From a virus, in IMG/VR virus record IMGVR_UViG_3300036944_001154, positions 1 through 33,159 of that record: 33,159 nucleotides of DNA, one strand, 5' to 3'. The position numbers and the translations under genes were made by a program. Numbering within the stretch: position 1 is the stretch's first letter; each line of letters starts with the position of its first letter. This document shows positions 1 through 8,364 of this stretch, one piece after another. The notes below the pieces were generated by a model. It did no database searches, was not told where the DNA came from, and saw only the letters and a program-made list of their open reading frames with translations.

Positions 1-1113
1 CTCATAGCTCGGATTGCGAGAAATCTGAATCCAGTCCGTCTGCGACTTTGCCGCATTCGCACGAGCGTAAAACGTTCGGAAGGCCCCGCCTGACTCCCAT
101 TCAGAACCAGCATCAGCCCAGATGGAAACCACATAATCCGGCGAAAGCCCCGTCCAAAGCGGCGTGAAAACCGCATCCGGCGTCGCTGCCACATGGGTTG
201 CCAAATCCAGCCCGGAAGACATCCCGCACGGCATAAAAATCACCCCTCCACCCGTCGAATTGTAAATGCCAGTAAGCGGTGCAAGCTCCACGATCCCAGT
301 GGTCACATTCGTCACTCGCAGTCGGTAAAACGGAAAATTCGAACTCGGCAAATTATAAGTTGCCCAAACTCCGATGATAGAAGCGTTAGCCGTATTGATG
401 TTCGCCAACGTAGTCCAAGCACCCGCGCCGTTGGCCTGATACTGCAAATCAAATGACCCTTTCCCAGGCCCCGCGATATAACCGATGCACGCCCGATCTC
501 CCCGCACATTGCCCGTCGCAGCCCCCCCGCTCGTAAATTCCGCCGAAGACCCAATCGCAAACGTCGTTCCTCTTCCGTTTATCCAGATATCCGGGCGGCC
601 ACTGTTTGGCAGACTGTGGTTCGTCACAGTTCCCGAAGTGTTAAAAGTCTGAAGCCCGATCAACCCTGCGGACGCCATAAATGGCCCCAGCCCAAAATTA
701 CCACCCGTTTCCGAAAGTGAATCTCCAATCAAAATCCCCCTGAGCGGCACCGAAGTTGACGAATTCCAAGCTGAAATTCTCGCCATGCTCCAAGGCTGCG
801 CGTTGACCGCGTCCGCAGTTGCCTGCACATCCGTGCCAGCCTTCCCATCCAGCGCCCCCTGAAGCCCGCTCGTCTGCGCAATCGTCAGCGCCCCTGCGTC
901 CAGAAAATCCCCATTCTTAAATGCCGCCACGTTCACGAATTCCGCAATCGTGATCTTCTTCGACCCCGCCGTCCCCGCCGAAATATCCACGATGGGAAGC
1001 AAGTCACTCGTGGCCACATCAGCCCCCGTGATCGCCGTCCGCTCGCTCACTTTTTGCCCCAAAACAGGCACCGCCAAAACCACCAAAAGCCCTAACAATT
1101 TCATCATTTTCAT
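1..1113 (-). CDS. Tail-fibre-like protein with SGNH/GDSL esterase motif, partial (runs off left edge)
   Basis: The minus strand is open from the ATG at 1113 through base 1 (371 codons) without a stop, so the C-terminus lies outside the window. Residues 1-20 look like a Sec signal peptide (positive start, then LLGLLVVLAVPVLG), which is unusual for a tail protein. Residues about 127-138 read ILIGDSLSETGG, a block-I GDSL nucleophile motif of SGNH hydrolases (Ser132). A beta-rich stretch follows. Near the partial end, PDYVVSIWADAGSEW sits where SGNH proteins carry their block-III region, so a beta domain may be inserted between blocks. As the last visible gene of the tail cluster it is probably a receptor-binding or capsule/O-acetyl-modifying tail protein. 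That role is inferred; the GDSL motif and signal-like start are seen directly. Confidence 0.75.
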   Translation of the reverse strand, partial: MKMMKLLGLLVVLAVPVLGQKVSERTAITGADVATSDLLPIVDISAGTAGSKKITIAEFVNVAAFKNGDFLDAGALTIAQTSGLQGALDGKAGTDVQATADAVNAQPWSMARISAWNSSTSVPLRGILIGDSLSETGGNFGLGPFMASAGLIGLQTFNTSGTVTNHSLPNSGRPDIWINGRGTTFAIGSSAEFTSGGAATGNVRGDRACIGYIAGPGKGSFDLQYQANGAGAWTTLANINTANASIIGVWATYNLPSSNFPFYRLRVTNVTTGIVELAPLTGIYNSTGGGVIFMPCGMSSGLDLATHVAATPDAVFTPLWTGLSPDYVVSIWADAGSEWESGGAFRTFYARANAAKSQTDWIQISRNPSYE

Positions 1114-1132
1114 AAATTTTCTGTGTTGTTGT

Positions 1133-1351
1133 TCACCCTTCTTCAAGCTCGAAACCACCATCTTCACGAAGCTCTGGAACCCCATCCTCACCCAGCACCG
1201 CAGTCACCGGCACATCCGGCGGATCTACCTCGCTCAGCTCGATCACGATCCGGTTCAGCGACACCACCACAGACGTGCATGGGTCGATCACCAGCGTCAG
1301 CGATTCCGCCGTCTGCTTCCAGTTCGCCTCGTAGTATTTCGGACAGCCCAT
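1133..1351 (-). CDS. Small acidic hypothetical tail-cluster protein (72 aa)
   Basis: The frame opens at ATG 1351 and closes with TGA at 1133. It starts five bases after the previous gene's stop and ends 20 bases before the partial esterase gene, so it fits the compact late operon. The protein begins MGCPKYYEANWKQTAESL and has a strongly acidic C-terminus rich in Glu and Asp. I recognise no family. Its position between the tail hub/116-aa gene and the tail fibre suggests a small tail-tip or fibre-attachment protein, but nothing in the sequence proves it. Confidence 0.6.
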   Translation of the reverse strand: MGCPKYYEANWKQTAESLTLVIDPCTSVVVSLNRIVIELSEVDPPDVPVTAVLGEDGVPELREDGGFELEEG

Positions 1352-1355
1352 CGCC

Positions 1356-1706
1356 TTAGATACTTTCTAAAATTTCAAGTTCCCCCGTCAGCCAGGTGTG
1401 CCGGACTCCCTCAGCGTCCGTCACTCGGATCCGCCACTGCCATTTCCCGAAAGTCAGCCCCGGAATGTCCTGCTGGAGCACCTTGAATGACCACTCCGCC
1501 TCGTTCAAGATGTCGATCTCCTCAGCCACATCCGAGGAGAGCTGCACTACCTCCCCGGCGTTCACTCCCTCCTTGCGAAACCGCATCGTCACCAGCCTCA
1601 TCACACCATCAGGCGCACTCGCTCCCTTCCGCAAGCTGATGGACGGAATCTCCTCGAAAGTGTCACCTTGTGTCATGGGGTCGAGTTTAAGTGTTGTCGG
1701 TTTCAT
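1356..1706 (-). CDS. Hypothetical tail protein (116 aa)
   Basis: The frame is open further upstream, but the ATG at 1706 is preferred because it overlaps the stop of the 534-aa tail protein as ATGA, the spacing used throughout this operon. The product starts MKPTTLKLDPMTQGDTFEEI and has alternating hydrophobic and polar residues with a WQWRIRV motif, suggesting a beta-sandwich fold. A baseplate or tail-tip role follows only from position. It has no membrane segment and no recognised catalytic motif. Confidence 0.7.
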   Translation of the reverse strand: MKPTTLKLDPMTQGDTFEEIPSISLRKGASAPDGVMRLVTMRFRKEGVNAGEVVQLSSDVAEEIDILNEAEWSFKVLQQDIPGLTFGKWQWRIRVTDAEGVRHTWLTGELEILESI

Positions 1707-3307
1707 ACGTTCACGATTTTCCCGCTCAGCGGGCTTGAAAATTGATTGATCAGATTGCTGGGATTCGACGCCGCCCGCCCCATGTTCAGAGACGCCCCGC
1801 CCGTGATCAGATCCACGTCCAGGCCCGAGGTCATCGCCCCCATCGTGGACCATTTTGGAAGTCCACCACGGATGTTGATCCGGTGCCCAGGCATCGGCAG
1901 CGGTGCCCCTGGATAGAGCGGCATCGACCCCTGCACCGGCACATAGTTTTGCGCGGCGAAAAGGTTGCTCGCCAGCCCCGGCACCGGCGTCACCAGCGCC
2001 TGATCCTCAGGATGCACGAACACCGTCAGAGTCGGGTAATGAGTCCCCACAGTCGGGATGATGAAATCCACGAAAACCGCGAAATGATACACCCCACTGA
2101 TCACCGTTGCGGATGCCCGCCCGGTCGAGATCAGGTAACTCCCCACCGCTCCATATCCGCTGGAGTTATACTGCCCAAAAACAATCCCGCTCACCCGTGT
2201 TTCCTTCTCGATGATCGCGAACTCAGTCACCATGAAATCCAGCACTTGTCCCTCCACGATTTGATACCGATCCAAGCCCGTGATCCCTCGCGGCGAAGAA
2301 GGAAATGCGCCGCCATCCCCGAATAAGCTCCATGGCACCGCCCCAAGATCAGCTTCCGCACTGACGATCACCGGATCAAAGAGCTGAGCCAGCCCCCACA
2401 CCTGCGAAAAATAAAGATTTTCCACCGTCCGCAGTGTCCCGATGCGTGGAGTATAAGCCCGGAAGTCACTGCGGCCCGGCCCGGAAAGCGCCAGGATCTG
2501 CCGCCCCAGCGGTGACACCGCCGTCGTATCCCCTGCGCTTTCAGACCCATAAATCAAAAGCCCTTGCGAATCTACCCGCATCGTCTGCACCGTCACGTTA
2601 GCAGGCACCAGTTGCCGCTGCTCCTGCACCCGAGGAATCCCCGCCCGGTTATCGTCCGCGGTCAGATCGTAGGTCACCACCGGAGCCGATGACCGCCGGA
2701 TCACATCCAGCGTCGGCACCGTCGTATCATACCGGAATCGAGTCGCAGCGTCCGGCACGAATTGCAGCATCGTCGTCAGCACACTGTCCCCCGTCCCATT
2801 CTGAAATTGCATCTGCGGAACCTGAAAAGTCTGGTCGATGGAACCCATCTGAATCGGCAATCCCATCGCCCCCAAACGACTCACCAGCGCCCGGATGGAA
2901 ACCGCCAAATCCTGCGACGGAAAAGTAAACGCCGGCCTCTCCTGCGAGGTCCCCGCGCCGTCCGTCAAGATGCTCGTCAGCTGCACCTGCTCCAGCCACC
3001 ACCACGGCCCGGAGATCGTCGCCGTCGTCACCGTTTTCGCCCCGTCCCACTCCTCGGAAAGTCCCGTGCAAACCCCCTTGAAAACTCTCGATCCATCCCC
3101 GTCCCACAGCGTGATTTCCTGCAAATATTCCGGCGCTTCATCGCCCTCGCAAACCAGTTGCAAGAAATCTGCCGCCATGCTGGCAAACGTCAATTTCGCC
3201 CCCGTCACCCCAAGCGCTCCCAGCTCCTGGCGCGTCAGTCCCCATGCCTTCCCGGCCTCGCCGGAAATCGCATACGGTGCGCGGAAAATGAACAACGTCG
3301 GACTCAT
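1703..3307 (-). CDS. Tail hub/tail-tip protein (534 aa)
   Basis: A long, clean minus-strand frame follows the tape measure gene directly (ATGA overlap at 3304-3307). The protein is soluble and beta-rich. An N-terminal section with LTFASMAADFLQLVCEGDEA and VFKGVCTGLSEEWDGA resembles the domain order of tail hub proteins (gpD/gp27-like, known for baseplate hubs): a two-barrel start, then a linker with SIRALVSRLGAMG. The length and the position straight after the tape measure are typical of a siphovirus distal tail or hub protein. The assignment rests on synteny and general character, not on a decisive motif. Confidence 0.6.
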   Translation of the reverse strand: MSPTLFIFRAPYAISGEAGKAWGLTRQELGALGVTGAKLTFASMAADFLQLVCEGDEAPEYLQEITLWDGDGSRVFKGVCTGLSEEWDGAKTVTTATISGPWWWLEQVQLTSILTDGAGTSQERPAFTFPSQDLAVSIRALVSRLGAMGLPIQMGSIDQTFQVPQMQFQNGTGDSVLTTMLQFVPDAATRFRYDTTVPTLDVIRRSSAPVVTYDLTADDNRAGIPRVQEQRQLVPANVTVQTMRVDSQGLLIYGSESAGDTTAVSPLGRQILALSGPGRSDFRAYTPRIGTLRTVENLYFSQVWGLAQLFDPVIVSAEADLGAVPWSLFGDGGAFPSSPRGITGLDRYQIVEGQVLDFMVTEFAIIEKETRVSGIVFGQYNSSGYGAVGSYLISTGRASATVISGVYHFAVFVDFIIPTVGTHYPTLTVFVHPEDQALVTPVPGLASNLFAAQNYVPVQGSMPLYPGAPLPMPGHRINIRGGLPKWSTMGAMTSGLDVDLITGGASLNMGRAASNPSNLINQFSSPLSGKIVNV

Positions 3308-4899
3308 CGCTGAAGGTTTTCCACTTGCTTCCGCAGCTGCTCAATCTGCTGCTTGTTAGACTGATTCTGAGACGCCACCTGAGTGATGATTTGCAAGATC
3401 TCCTGAGTGTTCGTTCCCGCCGTCGCTAGCCCCGCTTGGATCTGCCCGATGAGTTGCACCGACGCCCTCGCCAGCTGGTCACTTTCCGCCGCCGTGATCT
3501 GCCCGTCTGCCACGATTGCCTCAATCGCCGCCTTCGCCTGCACCGCCGTCGCATTGGTCGTTTCGATCTTGGAAAGCGCCTCGCTCAACGTCGTCGCCTG
3601 CTGCTCCTGACTGGTGATCAATCCCTCCGATCTCGCCACCAAATTATCTTTTGCCAGCGTCTGCTCGATGCGTCCGATATTGATCCCCACCGCCGACGTG
3701 ATGTCCGTCAATTTCGTCTGAGCCGCCACAAAAGCATTCTCCGCTTTTTGCACGATTCCACCGTCTTTCGTCAGCGTCAAAATCGCCGCGTCCAGCGCAT
3801 CCGCCCGCGCTTCCAAAGCCGCGATGTTTGCCTTCAGCGCAGGGTCCGCAACCTGCCTCGCAGCTTCATTCGCCTGCCGAACATCTCCCACTTGAGCAGG
3901 GGCGAAACCAATCCCGCCACCAGGTGCAAAAAGATTCGGCCCGCCGAAAGCATTCGCTCCCCGTGCCTGTTTTGTCAGCGCGTCCCGCTCCGTTCTTGCC
4001 GCTGCAAGTTCCCCTCGAATTGCAACGAGATTTGCCTGCTCAGTATCAGCCAGCGCTTTTAATTGCCCAAGTCTATCAGCGGCATCACCCACGGCGCGTT
4101 TGGCATCTTCTGCCCGTTGTGTCTCCGTCTGAATTTGCTGATCGGCAGTCAGTTTTCTTTTCTCTTCTGCCCGTTTCTGAGCCGCCTCAAGTTCCGCATA
4201 AGCATCCACTTGTTGCCCTAACAAAATCGCAATATTTCTCTGAGCGGTCGCCACTTTGTCGGCATCTGCCAAACTTGCGGTTGCAAAATTCGCAGATGCT
4301 TCTTTTGCATTAACAAAGTCTCCCCTCATGACATCCACGGCATCCGCCGCATCGTCTATTTTGGTCTTAAGTGTATCAAACCGTTCCGTCTCCAGAGTTC
4401 CCGCATTCGTCGCGATCTCCCCGATCTTCTCGGTCATTTCCTTCGCCTTCGTCGCCGTCGAGGTGAACAACCCCTCAAGCTGTGCCAAGCCCACCGCCGC
4501 AATCGAGATCGCACCCGCCAAGCCTGCCGTTCCACCCAGCGAAAGCACCAGCCCCGGAATGTTGTTCAACACCCCCCGGATTCCATACTGAGCATCCTCA
4601 AGACCCTGCGAAAATAGCAGCAACGCCGTCGAGTTATCCCGGCTTGACTTCGCCATCTTCGTCGCCCCCGCCGTGTAAGTCTCGCTCGTCCCCTTCGTCT
4701 TCGCGATCTCATTATTCAGATCGTAAAACGCAAACTCAGAAACCTTGGCCTTGTCCTGGACATTCTCAAACGCCCGCACCGTCTCACGCTGCGAAGTCGC
4801 AGCCAGATCACTCATCGCCGCATCCACCTGGTGGATTGCCTTCGCAGACTCCTGGGTCCCAGTCGTCTTGACGCCGATGATGATGTCCTTGTCAGCCAT
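3304..4899 (-). CDS. Tail tape measure protein (531 aa)
   Basis: The protein starts MADKDIIIGVKTTGTQESA, a common tape-measure opening. A hydrophobic patch at about residues 110-150 (LVLSLGGTAGLAGAISIAAVGLA) is followed by long Ala/Glu/Gln-rich helical and coiled-coil segments to the end, which closes with a Gln/Lys coiled coil (NKQQIEQLRKQVENL). It sits between tail-tube-side genes and the hub gene, where tape measures lie. At 531 aa it is short for the family; at the known ratio of about 0.15 nm per residue it would set a tail of roughly 80 nm, which is an inference. I see no peptidoglycan hydrolase domain. Confidence 0.8.
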   Translation of the reverse strand: MADKDIIIGVKTTGTQESAKAIHQVDAAMSDLAATSQRETVRAFENVQDKAKVSEFAFYDLNNEIAKTKGTSETYTAGATKMAKSSRDNSTALLLFSQGLEDAQYGIRGVLNNIPGLVLSLGGTAGLAGAISIAAVGLAQLEGLFTSTATKAKEMTEKIGEIATNAGTLETERFDTLKTKIDDAADAVDVMRGDFVNAKEASANFATASLADADKVATAQRNIAILLGQQVDAYAELEAAQKRAEEKRKLTADQQIQTETQRAEDAKRAVGDAADRLGQLKALADTEQANLVAIRGELAAARTERDALTKQARGANAFGGPNLFAPGGGIGFAPAQVGDVRQANEAARQVADPALKANIAALEARADALDAAILTLTKDGGIVQKAENAFVAAQTKLTDITSAVGINIGRIEQTLAKDNLVARSEGLITSQEQQATTLSEALSKIETTNATAVQAKAAIEAIVADGQITAAESDQLARASVQLIGQIQAGLATAGTNTQEILQIITQVASQNQSNKQQIEQLRKQVENLQR

Positions 4900-4901
4900 G
4901 G

Positions 4902-5543
4902 TTACGCAATTCTAACCGCCCGCATGATCGACCCCGCTGCCACCGTCACCAGTGACCCGCCGATTTCAGATTTTAACCCAATCGCCAGCGGCGATGCCGG
5001 TGCCGTCCCCGTCGTCCGCACCATCCCCCGGATGATGATCGGGAAAAAAGTATCTGCCACCGGAGCCGTCAGATTCAGCATGTAAACCCCGAACGCGCTG
5101 CAATAAAGCCGCGCCGTGTTGTTCGTCACCAGCGTGTTGGTCGTCGGCGAGATCATCTCATAAGCCACCCACGTCGTCTGCCCGCTCGGCCCGGTCAGTT
5201 GCACCTGCACCCCCGTCGTCGTCACCGCCGCCTTCACCATCAGCATGATCTCGAACTCATAGGTAGCCGAGGCCTCCAGATCCAAGCTGAAGCTCCCGAT
5301 GGCCGCGTCCGTCGTCGTGCTGTTAGTCGCATCCGTCCCGAGCACGGAATACAAATCCCGCATCACAAACCCCCGCGAATCCCACACCCCGATGCCGTCC
5401 GCGTAGAGCCAAAGCGGCGTCTCCGTCCCGTTGCCCAGCGCCACCGGAAACCCGCTTGCAAGAGTCCCTCCCCCGCTTTGCAGATACCACGAAAACGCAT
5501 TGTCCGGTGCCCCGATTGATTTGCCTGAGAGTGAAGTTGCCAT
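4902..5543 (-). CDS. Hypothetical tail structural protein (213 aa)
   Basis: The frame runs from ATG 5543 to a stop at 4902, two bases before the tape measure start. The product is Thr/Ser/Ala/Gly-rich with strictly alternating beta-type sequence (for example SFSLDLEASATYEFEIMLMVKAAV). It has no signal peptide, and its isolated hydrophobic runs are beta-like rather than transmembrane. This suggests a beta-sandwich tail or decoration protein. The classic pair of frameshifted tail chaperone genes normally found just before a tape measure is not evident here, and this protein does not look like one. Confidence 0.65.
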   Translation of the reverse strand: MATSLSGKSIGAPDNAFSWYLQSGGGTLASGFPVALGNGTETPLWLYADGIGVWDSRGFVMRDLYSVLGTDATNSTTTDAAIGSFSLDLEASATYEFEIMLMVKAAVTTTGVQVQLTGPSGQTTWVAYEMISPTTNTLVTNNTARLYCSAFGVYMLNLTAPVADTFFPIIIRGMVRTTGTAPASPLAIGLKSEIGGSLVTVAAGSIMRAVRIA

Positions 5544-5562
5544 AATAGTTAATCGTTAAAAT

Positions 5563-6072
5563 TTAAGCCGCCGAGTGCAGCGCGCCGAGCGCCGAGTGAG
5601 TCTCCAGAATCCAGTCCATCCGCACCCCCGCCGCATGAGTCAGGCCCGAGACCGGCACCGGCTTCCCCACTTCCAGCTTGTAGCCGGTCATCGTGCGGAA
5701 TCCATTCCCCACCCGTGCCCGCGATGACACCCCGAGGATCACCGCCTCCATGAAGTCCCACACCTCGCCCCCCGAGATCGAAACGCGCACCTTCCCCGCC
5801 TGCCTCATCGGCAGCGAGGCCGGGTATCGCATCGCATAAGCCGCCGCCGCCGCATGGCTCGCGTGATTCACCAGCCGTTGGAATTCCAGTGGACGCCGAG
5901 ATCCCCCCAGCGGACTTGCGTTGCCATAATCCTGCCCCGCCGGCCGCCACACCGCCGCCGTCTGCTCAAAGCCGAACTCAAGCGTCGCCTCAGTCCGGTC
6001 GCCATAATCCAGCAACCGCACCGACCCGCAAGAAGCCTTGATGAAATCCACCTGATAGAGAGTCGCAATCAT
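5563..6072 (-). CDS. Hypothetical tail-cluster protein (169 aa)
   Basis: The ATG at 6072 overlaps the stop of the 274-aa gene (ATGA). The product starts MIATLYQVDFIKASCGSVRLLDYGDRTEATLEF. It contains an Ala-rich helical stretch (NHASHAAAAAYAMRYPASLPMRQ) and then beta-type sequence. A similar-length competing frame on the same strand (5549-5950) is Gly/Ala low-complexity and is judged a shadow. No family is recognised. The position between tail tube and tape measure points to tail assembly. Confidence 0.65.
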   Translation of the reverse strand: MIATLYQVDFIKASCGSVRLLDYGDRTEATLEFGFEQTAAVWRPAGQDYGNASPLGGSRRPLEFQRLVNHASHAAAAAYAMRYPASLPMRQAGKVRVSISGGEVWDFMEAVILGVSSRARVGNGFRTMTGYKLEVGKPVPVSGLTHAAGVRMDWILETHSALGALHSAA

Positions 6073-6893
6073 GCCGTGATCACCGGAGGTGTGTTAGGGG
6101 TTAATGTCGGCGCACCGGAAAACACCGAAGGCGGCGCCACCACTTCACCCAGTCCTGCGACCAAGGGTGTCCCGCTGCCGAATCCTGGCACCACAGCCCA
6201 GCCCGTGGTCGTAGGCCGTAGCCCTTGCACCGACCAGGTTCCCGTCTGAGTGGCTCCCGAAAAATAACGCATCACCCATAGCCAGATCGCATCCGTCGCC
6301 GCCTGCCAAGTGGCACCCAGCCCACCCACAAATCCCACACCCGGCGAGGAGTCAGGAAAAACAATCCGCCCGCTCGGGATCGAAACCGCATCTCTCAATG
6401 TCAGCCCACCGTCACCGGCCAGCACCCATCGAGCCGTCCCCGCGTCATCATACAGCCAGTAAAGCGCAGACGATGCGAAATCCGCCGTCGCCACCAAAAC
6501 TCGCGATGCCGTCGATTGCAACCCGGTCGCCACATAGCCGCCCTTCGGTGCCAGCGCGTTCAGCGTCGTGGTCGCAGGCGTCACAAGATACCCCTGATAG
6601 ACATCCTTCCAAGCACCCGCCCCCGGAGCCGCTGCATTCCCGTTGGAGCTCCACTGCGAGCCGCCTGGAAAATTCAGCGACCAAGGTGTCACCACCCGTG
6701 TCAAAGTTCCCGTCGCATCCGGGGAAAGCGTTCCCGTCACGGTAAGCTCATCCGCGGATCCACCCCCCACACCCGGCACCACATGCACCGCCCCAGGGCT
6801 TCCCGGACTGGCACTCGGCACCGTGTGCAATGTCCCAGGCACGCCCGGGCTTGCACTCGGCACCGTGTAGATCGTTGGAGGGTCCGCTGGCAT
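6069..6893 (-). CDS. Pro/Gly-repeat structural protein, paralogue of the neighbouring 133-aa gene (274 aa)
   Basis: The N-terminus repeats a TVPSASPGxPG unit twice (residues about 10-40), with Pro and Gly spaced in a collagen-like way. The matching DNA repeat includes GCACTCGGCACCGTGT at two places in 6813-6869. The rest is beta-type sequence with several Trp residues. It shares its first residues (MPxDPPT) and its last (PPxITA) with the gene upstream (6897-7298), and both contain a WSxNG motif, so the pair probably arose by duplication. Lying just after the tail tube gene, they could be tail decoration or fibre-like proteins; that is inference. Confidence 0.65.
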   Translation of the reverse strand: MPADPPTIYTVPSASPGVPGTLHTVPSASPGSPGAVHVVPGVGGGSADELTVTGTLSPDATGTLTRVVTPWSLNFPGGSQWSSNGNAAAPGAGAWKDVYQGYLVTPATTTLNALAPKGGYVATGLQSTASRVLVATADFASSALYWLYDDAGTARWVLAGDGGLTLRDAVSIPSGRIVFPDSSPGVGFVGGLGATWQAATDAIWLWVMRYFSGATQTGTWSVQGLRPTTTGWAVVPGFGSGTPLVAGLGEVVAPPSVFSGAPTLTPNTPPVITA

Positions 6894-6896
6894 CGT

Positions 6897-7298
6897 TTAG
6901 GCAGTGATGATGGGAGGTGTCCCCGCGCTAACCGCCGCCACCGTCGGCACTCCCGTGCCAAGGCTCACGGACCACGGAATCAGACCGTCAGGAGTCTGCG
7001 CCACGCTCGTCCTCGTCGCCGAGAAAACCCCGCTCCGCGCAATCCGCCAATCAGCCCCGGAAACATACTCCACGATGGTGTTGGTGCCGCTCGCGACCAG
7101 AGTCCCATTCGTGGACCAAGCCGCCCGTCCCCCCGTCCGTCCGCAGTAAACCACCGGACCATTGATCCCCGCAGTCGAGACCCCTGCGATCACCAGCACA
7201 CCCTTGCCAGTCGGCGCAGGTTCGAAGACAGCCGCCGGGGCAGACGGAGGAATCCCCGCCGATGGCGGGACAAACACAGTCGGTGGATCACTTGGCAT
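6897..7298 (-). CDS. Small structural protein, paralogue of the 274-aa gene (133 aa)
   Basis: The frame opens at ATG 7298 and ends three bases before the next start. The product begins MPSDPPTVFVPPSAGIPPSAP, a Pro-rich leader, then has beta-type sequence with AAWSTNGTLVASG and ends GTPPIITA. Head and tail signatures match the 274-aa neighbour, with the middle shorter. No known domain is recognised. A surface-exposed tail or decoration role fits the position after the major tail protein. Confidence 0.65.
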   Translation of the reverse strand: MPSDPPTVFVPPSAGIPPSAPAAVFEPAPTGKGVLVIAGVSTAGINGPVVYCGRTGGRAAWSTNGTLVASGTNTIVEYVSGADWRIARSGVFSATRTSVAQTPDGLIPWSVSLGTGVPTVAAVSAGTPPIITA

Positions 7299-7331
7299 CG
7301 GACGAGGATGTTAGGGGTTCGTGAGGTTGGA

Positions 7332-7886
7332 TTAAGCGACCGCAAGAGTCGTGTTCGAGGCCGAGTCGCGAAGCTCCACCGTGTAGGTCAGCTTTTTCGT
7401 CGTCGGTCCCACCGTGCCCGGATCGGACAAGCGCAGGCGTGACCAGAACTGGGTCCGCTGCACCACGGCCCCGGACTTGTTCTGAAGTTCGAGGAAGGTC
7501 ACCCCTTCCACGTAGTCATCATTTCGGACGAACGGGCTTTGTGCCACACCCACCACCGGCTCGGTCAGAAGCAGCAGTTCAAGCATCTTGAAAATGCTCG
7601 ATGTCTTCGCCGTGGTCCCCGTGTAGGTCACCTTCTTGAGAGTGTTTTCCTCATCGTCCGTGTATCCACCCGAAGCCTTCGGAATCGGGAAAACCTCCGT
7701 GTCGAAGGTCCGCTCAAGCACGAGCGTCTCGGTGTCCTGGAGCTGGTAAGCCGTCCAGTTCGTGGCGGGTGATGCATCCGGCCAAGCCGTTGCGGTCACG
7801 GTAACGGAATCCACCACCTCACCGGCGGGGATAAAATACACACGAGCGTTCAGCAGCTCGCGGCGGATCATTGTTGGTGCGCTCAT
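7332..7886 (-). CDS. Major tail tube protein (184 aa)
   Basis: The length and character fit a siphovirus tail tube subunit: a mixed alpha/beta protein with many beta strands, few cysteines and an acidic YTDDEENTLKK loop. It lies just downstream of the tail-terminator-like gene and upstream of the tape measure, the standard place. The start MSAPTMIRRELLNARVYFIPAG is preferred because the ATG follows a short AT-rich gap of 23 bases after the previous gene. The absence of any sheath gene next to it argues for a non-contractile tail. Confidence 0.65.
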   Translation of the reverse strand: MSAPTMIRRELLNARVYFIPAGEVVDSVTVTATAWPDASPATNWTAYQLQDTETLVLERTFDTEVFPIPKASGGYTDDEENTLKKVTYTGTTAKTSSIFKMLELLLLTEPVVGVAQSPFVRNDDYVEGVTFLELQNKSGAVVQRTQFWSRLRLSDPGTVGPTTKKLTYTVELRDSASNTTLAVA

Positions 7887-7909
7887 AATGTTAGTTTCTT
7901 ATCGTTTTG

Positions 7910-8359
7910 TTAGGAGAGACGGCTCAAGACCTCCACATCGAGGTCATAAATCAGATAGTTGTTGTCAGGCCTGGCGAGTCCGCTCTTGACCGTGATTTCG
8001 GAAATCCCCAACGCCTCGGCAGTCTCCCAGGAATGCAGCACCGTTGCCGCGTCTTCCATCAGACTGTCCGCCGGTTTGTTCAAAGAGCTGAGAATCGGTG
8101 CCGCGTAGATCGTCACCTGATAGTTGCGGACCACATCCGGGTTGTTCGCGCCACTGTTGTCGGGATTCGTGAAGCCCTGGTAAAACACGCTGACAAACGC
8201 CCCGCTCCCCTTCGCCCGCCCCTTCGCCAGCCCTAGGTTTTTCTCGATCTCCGTGTCGATGTCCAGCTGCTGGTCCACGACCACAGCCACCCCACGGAAC
8301 CCGCCACTGTTAGCGAGCCGCTCCACGATTGCCTTGGCGATAGTGATTCCGATGCTCAT
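7910..8359 (-). CDS. Tail terminator / tail completion-like protein (149 aa)
   Basis: The protein begins MSIGITIAKAIVERLANSGG and has alternating helices and strands in the pattern of small tail terminator proteins (a helix, a strand VAVVVDQQLDID, then a strand with YQVTIYA). Position (between the gp10-like connector and the major tail protein) and length both fit. The start codon lies five bases from the previous stop. The family assignment is by position and general fold, not by a diagnostic motif. Confidence 0.6.
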   Translation of the reverse strand: MSIGITIAKAIVERLANSGGFRGVAVVVDQQLDIDTEIEKNLGLAKGRAKGSGAFVSVFYQGFTNPDNSGANNPDVVRNYQVTIYAAPILSSLNKPADSLMEDAATVLHSWETAEALGISEITVKSGLARPDNNYLIYDLDVEVLSRLS

Positions 8360-8364
8360 GTCAA

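Noticed and set aside
5549-5950. 133-aa minus-strand frame
   Set aside because: Gly/Ala low-complexity, overlaps the better-supported 169-aa gene on the same strand.
4902-7886. Programmed frameshift pair of tail chaperones (G/GT)
   Set aside because: I looked between tail tube and tape measure for two overlapping frames joined by a slippery site. The genes there are separate, with ATGA or gap junctions, and none resembles the chaperones.
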